Shown here piece by piece: positions 1 to 5,236 of a stretch of 6,669 bases of DNA; within the stretch, counting starts at the first letter, position 1; each line of letters starts with the position of its first letter. This stretch comes from DATAYF01 sp036272735. Lineage in GTDB: Bacteria > Chloroflexota > Ktedonobacteria > Ktedonobacterales > Ktedonobacteraceae. The position numbers and the translations under genes were made by a program. Under the pieces are notes generated by a model that worked only from the letters and a program-made list of their open reading frames with translations, searched no databases and had not been told where the DNA came from. The stretch covers positions 1 to 6,669 of the forward strand of contig DATAYF010000748.1 in NCBI GenBank assembly GCA_036272735.1, written 5' to 3'.

Positions 1-35
1 CGCAACAGCTCATCCCTTTTGCCCACTTCTACTTT

Positions 36-608
36 TCAACCAAGCCAGGTCGTTTTTTCTGCAACGGGCGTGGGGTGGCGTTCCAGGTGCGGGATAGCAG
101 GGAAGCCGAGGTACACAAACGCGACAATGTGATCCTCTGGCACCAGCCCTAGCCAGCGTTTGACCTGGGGATCGTACGCTGGTTCTCCTGTGCGCCACAT
201 CGCTCCCAGTTCCAATTCTTCCGCGCCGAGCAGCATATTTTGCACGGCGGCGGCCGTAGCCTCGACGTTCTCTATGTCCACGACCTTTGGCTGCGTGGCA
301 TGTTCGGCGGCAACTACGATGATCACGGGGGCGCGTAACAGTTTGTTACGTTCCTTGTTGAGCAGTGCCTGTGCCTGTACGCTTGTCGTTTCTGCCAGGC
401 GCGTCCGCAACGATTGCTCCATCACGGCTCCCAATTCGTTACGAGCCTTGCCTGTGAGCACAAAAAACTTCCAGGGCTCGACTTTATGATGATTAGGAGC
501 GTGCGTGGCGGCCTCCAAAATGTGCTCTATCTGCTCACGGCTGGGCTGCTGCTCGGTCAACTTGCCGATGCTGCGCCGCCGTTTGATGGTGGCAAAAACG
601 CTCTGCAT
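36..608 (-). CDS. Nitroreductase family protein, YdjA-like
   Basis: This is a probable cytoplasmic flavin (FMN)-dependent NAD(P)H oxidoreductase of the nitroreductase fold; its physiological substrate cannot be told from sequence. From the ATG at 608 it is 190 residues, close to E. coli YdjA (about 183). An Arg-Arg-Arg-Ser motif at residues 10-13 is the N-terminal FMN-phosphate-binding signature. APNHHKVEPWKF at 37-48 matches the 'AP.H....PW.FFV' block of the YdjA branch. ENVEATAAAVQNMLLGAEEL followed by GAMWRTG (113-141) is the conserved central helix and flavin loop, and VPEDHIVAFVYLGFP (about 156-170) is the typical C-terminal strand. I prefer the ATG because it puts the Arg-Ser motif where the family has it, although its ribosome site is poor. 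A TTG at 644 would add 12 residues and has AGAGG four bases upstream. The gene is divergent from the membrane protein gene, with no evident functional link. Confidence 0.88.
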   Translation of the reverse strand: MQSVFATIKRRRSIGKLTEQQPSREQIEHILEAATHAPNHHKVEPWKFFVLTGKARNELGAVMEQSLRTRLAETTSVQAQALLNKERNKLLRAPVIIVVAAEHATQPKVVDIENVEATAAAVQNMLLGAEELELGAMWRTGEPAYDPQVKRWLGLVPEDHIVAFVYLGFPAIPHLERHPTPVAEKTTWLG

Positions 609-691
609 CTGCTGACCTAAGGTTGATGCGGTTGAATGTGTCAATTTTCCTCTACCTCTTTAGGACATGCTTACAATTCAAGTACCTTACT

Positions 692-697
692 ATTATA
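692..697 (-). promoter_or_regulatory. Candidate -10 box for the nitroreductase gene
   Basis: Read on the minus strand this is a perfect TATAAT, about 48 bases upstream of the alternative TTG start (644) and about 84 upstream of the preferred ATG (608). The region 17 bases further upstream (GAGCAA) does not resemble TTGACA, so only half of a sigma-70-type promoter is visible. The assignment is an inference from sequence and position. Confidence 0.3.
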
Positions 698-812
698 CGC
701 TGTGCATTAGCCGGTTGCTCTCTTATCCACAAGCTTTCCCTTTTGCGGCATTTCCCTGGGAATATACTTTTGCATTTTCTATTATCTGTGTCTTTTCATC
801 CCTTATTGCATA

Positions 813-871
813 TATTGGTCCCTCTATGCTAAACTCCCTACGTACCGTTATTTGTTGTTGAGGGACCAATA
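813..871. repeat. Perfect 12-bp inverted repeat ahead of the membrane protein gene
   Basis: TATTGGTCCCTC at 813-824 is the exact reverse complement of GAGGGACCAATA at 860-871, with 35 bases between (825-859). The right arm ends six bases before the ATG at 878. The right arm contains the only purine-rich GAGGG ahead of that start, 13 bases from the ATG. It could be an RNA hairpin in the leader that masks the ribosome site, or a pair of operator half-sites about 47 bp apart centre to centre. A weak promoter-like pair (TTGCAT at 806-811, TAAACT at 830-835, 18-base spacer) would put the left arm between -35 and -10. Neither arm is followed by a T-run, so it is not a standard terminator. Confidence 0.5.
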
Positions 872-877
872 AGCTCC

Positions 878-2581
878 ATGAAAAAATTTTACCACTATGC
901 TCCTATAATGGGTATGTGCTTGCTCGTCGCGCTCGCCTGTATTCTGCGTATCTTGCTCATCTGGTCCCATTGGCCTACTACCAATAGCGATGAAAGCTTT
1001 GTAGATTTAATGGCCCTGCACGTCATGAAAAAGGGTGAATGGCCCATCTTTTTCTATGGGCAAGGCTATATGGGAACGCTCCAGGCCTATCTCGGTGCGT
1101 TGCTCTTCCATATTTTTGGGGTGTCCGCGTTTACCGTGCGCCTCGGTCTCGTGTTGTTTTTCGCGCTTTTTCTTATCGTTACCTATTATTTAACCAGCTT
1201 GCTATTTAGCAAAAAATTTGCTTTGCTGATCGTGGCGCTGATGGGTCTGGGCTCTAGCCCGGTCATCACCACAGAACTTTTCGCCAATGGCGGATACGCA
1301 GAGACAAAGCTCTTTGCTGTTCTCATTTACCTGCTGGCTGGCTGGCTGGCGCTCACTTCCAGAACAGATGCAGCACAATTAGCGAATGTGTGGAGGCGTA
1401 GGATCGCCTGGGCCACGTTGGGCCTGGTTGCCGGATTGGCGATATGGTCGGACCTGCTCATTATGCCCTGCTTGCTGACGGCGGGTATCCTCCTCTGGCT
1501 CTTTTGCCGTCACGAGTTGCGCTCCTGGTCGGGCATTGGCCTGCTAGGATGCTTTCTGGTAGCAATCATTCCCATTGTAATCTATAATCTGTCTGCACGA
1601 CCTGGCTATGACTCATTACATGCGCTGGCAGGCTCCATGCACTATCCCGCTGTACCTAATAGCGCGCCTTTTTTGCAGCAAATTTTGCAGGCGTTGCTGA
1701 TCAGTCTTCCCATGGCAACGGGGGCATCGCCTATTTGTGCGGTCCCCAATCCAATGCATCGGGTGAACTCTATCGCTGCCTTCTTCGCGCCCGCGCCATA
1801 TCCACAACAATGTATAGCGATACAGGGAGGCTGGGCCGCCGCCGCCATTTTGCTATGGAGCTTTGCCGTGATTACCTCCGCGCTTCCACTTTATTGGACG
1901 TGGAAACGCTTGCACGCACCACTTGCCGACTGGTCGCCACAAGAGCGGCAGCGAGCCATTCGTCTCGCCGCGCAATTGCTGCTGCTGATGAGCGCGGCCA
2001 TCACGTTCGTGCTCTATGCCATCAGTTCACCTGCGGCGGTTGATCCACACTCGACCTCACGCTATCTCGCCTGCCTGCTGCTAGCACTCCCGGCTGTGCT
2101 GTGGCCGCTGTGGCACGGGTTTGGTCGGCTCAACACGAGCGAGCGCTGGAAAAGCAGCGGCACGATATTGCTGATTGTGCGCTATGGGCTGCTATTAGCA
2201 GTAGTGCTGGTATTCGTGTGGGGGACGATCAGGATTGGCGCTGAGGTACCAGCGGCCCAGGCCGCCTATGCCCGGCAAGAGCGCCTGACCCAGGACCTGT
2301 TGCACATGGACGCAACGCGTATCTATTCCGATTACTGGACTTGCGCGCGCCTTATTTTTCAGAGTCAGGAACAGATCATGTGCGCCAGCCTGGACGCCCA
2401 GCTTAACGCCGACAATGACCGCTACCTGCCCTATCGTGCTGCCGTGAGATCGGCAAGCCATCCCGCCTACGTCTTTAGCTCTGGTTCCTCTCAAGCCAAC
2501 GCCTTCGCCCAAAGGATGCTAAGCACCGGTAAGCATTACCAATGGCATACATTCGAGGGCTATGTTGTGTACACGTTGTGA
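878..2581 (+). CDS. Polytopic membrane protein, probable GT-C-type glycosyltransferase
   Basis: This 567-residue protein has roughly ten or more hydrophobic segments, including about 9-29, 85-107, 143-160, 176-210, 218-237, 318-340, 363-383, 394-412 and 427-449, and a soluble C-terminal part of about 115 residues. After the first segment comes NSDES (36-40), an acidic Asp-Glu pair in the first outside loop. That is where PMT/ArnT-like GT-C enzymes keep a catalytic Asp for use with polyprenyl-phosphate sugars. GEWPIFFYGQGYMGTLQAYL (53-72) follows and resembles the conserved early loop I recall from Chloroflexota members. Donor and acceptor are unknown. The loop between about 281 and 317 has two cysteines (287, 312) that could pair outside the cell. 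The C-terminal part has SDYWTCARL (484-492) and an Asn-Asp-Arg-Tyr-Leu-Pro-Tyr stretch near 513-519. The ATG at 878 is the first in-frame start but lacks a well-spaced ribosome site; ATGs at 908 and 914 are alternatives that would cut into the first segment. It stands alone on this strand. Confidence 0.75.
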   Translation: MKKFYHYAPIMGMCLLVALACILRILLIWSHWPTTNSDESFVDLMALHVMKKGEWPIFFYGQGYMGTLQAYLGALLFHIFGVSAFTVRLGLVLFFALFLIVTYYLTSLLFSKKFALLIVALMGLGSSPVITTELFANGGYAETKLFAVLIYLLAGWLALTSRTDAAQLANVWRRRIAWATLGLVAGLAIWSDLLIMPCLLTAGILLWLFCRHELRSWSGIGLLGCFLVAIIPIVIYNLSARPGYDSLHALAGSMHYPAVPNSAPFLQQILQALLISLPMATGASPICAVPNPMHRVNSIAAFFAPAPYPQQCIAIQGGWAAAAILLWSFAVITSALPLYWTWKRLHAPLADWSPQERQRAIRLAAQLLLLMSAAITFVLYAISSPAAVDPHSTSRYLACLLLALPAVLWPLWHGFGRLNTSERWKSSGTILLIVRYGLLLAVVLVFVWGTIRIGAEVPAAQAAYARQERLTQDLLHMDATRIYSDYWTCARLIFQSQEQIMCASLDAQLNADNDRYLPYRAAVRSASHPAYVFSSGSSQANAFAQRMLSTGKHYQWHTFEGYVVYTL

Positions 2582-2656
2582 AGCGACTTAACGTCTATCG
2601 AACAGTCTGATTGAAGCAAATAGTGGTTCTTATGCTTAGCTTTATGGCAAGAGTAT

Positions 2657-3634
2657 TTAAGCTGGTTGCTGATTGGCTAGCCACTCCAAAAGGGCTTTTT
2701 GTGTATGGCCACGGTTTTCAGCCTGATCAAAAACTAAAGAACGTGAGCTTCTAAGTATATCTGATGTGACCTCCTGATCGGGATGGGCTGGTAAGCAGTG
2801 CATAAACAGGACCTGTGAAGGTGCGGATGCAATCAGTGGTGCATTGATCTGATAGGGTTTAAAAGCGGAAATGCGTTCTTGCATCTCAGCTTCATCACCT
2901 ATGGAAACCCATGTGTCAGTGTAGATAATATCCGCATCACTTACAGCAGCAATGGGATCAGTAACGCGAGTAATCAGTCCTTTTCCTGCTGCAACCGTTT
3001 CATCATCTAGCGCATAATGTTCGGGTGAGCACAAATTAACTTGAACGCCCATGTGAATAGCGCCATGAACCAGTGAGCGGCAAACATTATTGCCATCTCC
3101 TAAATAAGCAATGCGCAACCCATCGAGGTCATCACCAAAGTATTCAGTGATGGTCATAAAATCAGATAGAGCTTGACATGGATGTTCACGATCACACATA
3201 CCATTAACTACAGGGACTTCTCCTTCCTGAGCCATAATGGCTAGCGTTTCGTGCTTAAGAACGCGGGCAACAATCAAATCATAATATCGCGACAAAACCT
3301 TTACCTCGTCACATAGGTCAGCCAGTACAAAGTTGGAGGTCTTCCAGTCGATGTAACTAGGGAAAGCCCCCAATTCCACTGCCGCATTCTCAAAGGAGCA
3401 GCGAGTTCGTGTCGAGGTCTTTTGAAACAGCAACGCAATAGACATGTCATGCAAAGCCGTAGAAAAAATACCTGGCTTATTTTTCATTTCGATGCCACGA
3501 TGGATAATATTTTTCATTTCTGAGGATTTTAGATCCTCTAAGGAAAGGAAGGAGCGCGGCTTACGCTTCATACGTGCTCGGAATCTTTGTTCTGCAAGCT
3601 CAAAAGCCTTGTCTCTTTTTATTTTGTCGATCAT
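2657..3634 (-). CDS. argF: Ornithine carbamoyltransferase, divergent
   Basis: Predicted to make citrulline from ornithine and carbamoyl phosphate in the cytoplasm; argG and argH directly upstream carry the product on to arginine. The 325-residue protein has the carbamoyl-phosphate motif STRTR (74-78), HPCQ (151-154), GDGNN (179-183, as in human OTC), HCLPAH (279-284) and QAENR (304-308). Two usual features differ. The Gly-x-x-Glu-Ser/Pro-...-Asp-Thr-Ala-Arg segment is replaced by SNFVLADLCDEVKVLSR (100-116), and the ornithine-binding Ser-Met-Gly loop reads Ser-Ile-Gly (DTWVSIG, 240-246). About 20 basic, helical residues precede the normal family start near KRKPRSFLSLEDL. The ATG at 3634 is chosen because GGAGA lies six bases upstream; a TTG immediately before it is also in frame. 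Sampled 60-base lines are 43-48% GC against 50-65% in argG/argH, hinting at separate origin. A different transcarbamylase specificity is possible but less likely in this context. Confidence 0.88.
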   Translation of the reverse strand: MIDKIKRDKAFELAEQRFRARMKRKPRSFLSLEDLKSSEMKNIIHRGIEMKNKPGIFSTALHDMSIALLFQKTSTRTRCSFENAAVELGAFPSYIDWKTSNFVLADLCDEVKVLSRYYDLIVARVLKHETLAIMAQEGEVPVVNGMCDREHPCQALSDFMTITEYFGDDLDGLRIAYLGDGNNVCRSLVHGAIHMGVQVNLCSPEHYALDDETVAAGKGLITRVTDPIAAVSDADIIYTDTWVSIGDEAEMQERISAFKPYQINAPLIASAPSQVLFMHCLPAHPDQEVTSDILRSSRSLVFDQAENRGHTQKALLEWLANQQPA

Positions 3635-3640
3635 CAACTA

Positions 3641-3645
3641 TCTCC
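3641..3645 (-). promoter_or_regulatory. Ribosome binding site of argF
   Basis: On the minus strand this reads GGAGA, six bases ahead of the ATG at 3634. It supports that start over the internal ATG at 3571, which has no purine-rich site upstream even though it lies nearer the usual family N-terminus. Confidence 0.65.
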
Positions 3646-3659
3646 ATCGTGTTCTTTCA

Positions 3660-3712
3660 TATGAGAAGGCATAATACTCATACTATAAGGTTATTTAGGT
3701 TAGAAATACGCT
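3660..3712 (-). promoter_or_regulatory. AT-rich stretch, possible argF promoter region
   Basis: The minus strand here contains TATAGT and TATTAT hexamers 25-60 bases ahead of the argF start, within a clearly AT-rich patch. I see no convincing -35 partner at 16-18 bases from either. The case for an argF-specific promoter rests on this patch plus the long 259-bp separation from argG, so the call is weak. Confidence 0.22.
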
Positions 3713-3798
3713 CGTAAAAGAAACCATTGATGTCAAATGCTCACCAGCAAACGCTTGCCTCAGCATGATATCTGATGTAGTTGGCAACATCTGTTCAT

Positions 3799-3809
3799 GT
3801 TCATTGAAC
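3799..3809. repeat. Small palindrome GTTCA-T-TGAAC
   Basis: A perfect 5-bp inverted repeat around one central base, in the argG-argF spacer about 165 bp ahead of the argF start. Its size and symmetry would suit a dimeric DNA-binding protein, but palindromes this short also occur by chance. No known operator is recognised. Confidence 0.2.
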
Positions 3810-3820
3810 GAGCGCGGTGA

Positions 3821-3861
3821 GCCGTGGTAGCAAGTAGGATCTATGTCTCGCTTACCACGGC
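3821..3861. repeat. 9-bp inverted repeat / hairpin after argG
   Basis: GCCGTGGTA (3821-3829) and TACCACGGC (3853-3861) are exact reverse complements separated by 23 bases. The stem has six G-C pairs and starts about 35 bases after the argG stop codon on the minus strand. The bases after it on that strand are not T-rich, so it is not a typical intrinsic terminator. It might act as an RNA 3'-end or processing stem, or as a leader structure for argF. I cannot choose between these from sequence. Confidence 0.4.
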
Positions 3862-3896
3862 CATTCGATAGCTGCTGAGGCATGCCCAAAAAGGGT

Positions 3897-5162
3897 TTAC
3901 TTCTCGCTTTCTTGCGCAAGTACCCTGGTGTTGCCTTCATTGAGCAGGCTGCCTTCCAGGCCGACCGAGGGCAGCAGTTGCGCCTGCGCCTGAGTGGTCA
4001 TGGGCAGACCCCACAACTTGATGAAGCCAAGCGCGGCGTTGTGGTCAAACTGGTCGCCACTATCGTAGGTTGCCAGGCCCATGCTGTAGAGCGAGTGCTC
4101 CGACTTGCGGCCAACCACGACACAATTGCCACGCGAGAGCTTCACGCGCACGGTTCCGCTGACGAAGCGCTGCGTGCTGTGCACGTAGGTTGCCAGGTCC
4201 TGGTGGAGTGCACTGTACCACTGGCCGTTGTAGATCAAGCGTGCATACTCAGGCACCACCAGTTCTTTGAAGTGAAGCTGTTCACGACTGAGCGTCAGAC
4301 CTTCCAGGGCTTTGTGAGCGGTGTTGAGCACAACGGCTGCCGGTGCCTCGTAGATTTCACGCGACTTGATACCAACCAGGCGATCTTCAATGTGGTCGAT
4401 ACGCCCGATGCCGTATTTTCCGGCATCACTGTTCAGCTTTTCGATCAGGGTCACGCCATCGATCTCCTCACCGTTCAATGCGACCGGAATACCATTTTGA
4501 AATGTAATTTTCAGGTAGGTTGGTTCGAGCGCGGCAGGACGATCGGGATCCTGGGTCCAGGCGTACACGTCAGCGGGCGGCTCGGCCCAAGGATCTTCCA
4601 GAATGCCGCATTCGACGCTGCGACCCCACAGGTTCTGATCGACCGAGTAGGGGCTGGCATTGCTGACCGAAATAGGGATGCCGTGCTCATTAGCGTAGGC
4701 AATTTCGTTGTCACGCGTCATGCTCCACTCGCGTACAGGAGCGATAATTTTGAGGTCGGGAGCCAGCGTATTAATGGCGACATCGAAGCGCACCTGGTCG
4801 TTGCCTTTGCCGGTGCAGCCGTGTGCGACAGCGACGGCACCCTCTTGACGAGCGGCCTCGACGAGTAGGCGTCCGATCAGAGGACGTGCCAGGGCGGTTG
4901 CCAGTGGGTACATACCCTGGTAGATAGCTCCGGCTTGCAGGCCAGGCCAGACGAAGTATTTGACAAAATCGGCGCGACCGTCCACGACCAGGGACTTGAC
5001 CGCGCCGATCTGCCTGGCCCTGGCAGCGATGGCGTCGAGGTTGCGATCATTGCCAACGTTGATGGTAAGAGCGATTACATCCAGATCATATTTCTCTTTG
5101 ATCCAGCGAATGGCGACCGAAGTATCCAGGCCGCCCGAATAAGCAAGTACGACTGTTGCCAT
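3897..5162 (-). CDS. argG: Argininosuccinate synthase
   Basis: Joins citrulline and aspartate with ATP cleavage to AMP and pyrophosphate, giving argininosuccinate; cytoplasmic and normally a homotetramer. The 421-residue product begins MATVVLAYSGGLDTS, whose AYSGGLDTS (7-15) is the N-type ATP-pyrophosphatase loop and family signature 1. HGCTGKGNDQVRF (114-126) is signature 2. YSVDQNLWGRSVECG (172-186) and RIDHIEDRLVGIKSREIYEAP (254-274) are further conserved blocks of the synthetase domain. Length fits the family (about 400-450). The usual Gly-Gln after the second strand reads Gly-Asn here (INVGND, 34-39). The start at 5162 is set by GGAGGA eight bases upstream and by the family N-terminus; an ATG at 5204 in the same frame would add 14 residues without homology. 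It lies 74 bp after argH on the same strand, so co-transcription is likely. Confidence 0.96.
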   Translation of the reverse strand: MATVVLAYSGGLDTSVAIRWIKEKYDLDVIALTINVGNDRNLDAIAARARQIGAVKSLVVDGRADFVKYFVWPGLQAGAIYQGMYPLATALARPLIGRLLVEAARQEGAVAVAHGCTGKGNDQVRFDVAINTLAPDLKIIAPVREWSMTRDNEIAYANEHGIPISVSNASPYSVDQNLWGRSVECGILEDPWAEPPADVYAWTQDPDRPAALEPTYLKITFQNGIPVALNGEEIDGVTLIEKLNSDAGKYGIGRIDHIEDRLVGIKSREIYEAPAAVVLNTAHKALEGLTLSREQLHFKELVVPEYARLIYNGQWYSALHQDLATYVHSTQRFVSGTVRVKLSRGNCVVVGRKSEHSLYSMGLATYDSGDQFDHNAALGFIKLWGLPMTTQAQAQLLPSVGLEGSLLNEGNTRVLAQESEK

Positions 5163-5170
5163 GCCACTAA

Positions 5171-5176
5171 TCCTCC
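5171..5176 (-). promoter_or_regulatory. Ribosome binding site of argG
   Basis: On the minus strand this reads GGAGGA, eight bases before the ATG at 5162. It decides the start in favour of 5162 over the longer frame beginning at 5204. Confidence 0.75.
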
Positions 5177-5183
5177 ATGTGAG

Positions 5184-5194
5184 ATGTATTACAT
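5184..5194. repeat. Small palindrome ATGTA-T-TACAT between argH and argG
   Basis: A perfect 5-bp inverted repeat around one base, lying a few bases upstream of the argG ribosome site on the minus strand. It could be an operator half-palindrome or chance in a short AT-rich patch. No regulator is recognised. Confidence 0.2.
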
Positions 5195-5221
5195 TGCCAA
5201 ACAATTGACTGCGCAGCAGTA

Positions 5222-5235
5222 GGAGCGATAGCTCC
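5222..5235. repeat. Short hairpin just after argH
   Basis: GGAGC and GCTCC enclose a four-base loop, giving a compact 5-bp G-C-rich stem that begins two bases after the argH stop codon. There is no T-run after it on the minus strand, so read-through into argG is expected. It may stabilise or help process the argH 3' end. Confidence 0.3.
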
Positions 5236-5236
5236 G

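Noticed and set aside
667..861. Small plus-strand open frames (623-832, 667-861) in the divergent intergenic region
   Set aside because: No ribosome sites; the hydrophobic translation follows from the T-rich sequence, and the region is better read as promoter and leader DNA.
1334..1350. Four tandem CTGG units inside the membrane protein gene as a phase-variation repeat
   Set aside because: Four tetranucleotide units are too few for likely slippage, and they encode a normal Leu-Ala-Gly-Trp-Leu-Ala membrane stretch.
2582..2656. Bidirectional terminator in the convergent gap
   Set aside because: Only 5-bp stems (for example AAGCA/TGCTT) with large loops and no T-tract are visible.
3821..3861. 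Intrinsic terminator of argG
   Set aside because: The stem is good but the 23-base loop is large and no T-run follows on the minus strand.
3695..3883. Possible small gene or leader peptide (62 codons from an ATG at 3883, minus strand) between argG and argF
   Set aside because: No Shine-Dalgarno sequence, the frame is simply open into the argG end, and the composition looks random. There is no arginine-rich run as expected of an arginine attenuator peptide.
4064..4199. Direct repeat CGTAGGTTGCCAGG occurring twice in argG
   Set aside because: Both copies encode the same short peptide Leu-Ala-Thr-Tyr in different protein contexts. This is best explained by shared codons, not by a DNA element.
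3882..4868. Long plus-strand open frame (328 codons) opposite argG
   Set aside because: It lies antisense to a gene with clear family signatures, and its translation shows no recognisable domain. The codon structure of argG explains the absence of stops.
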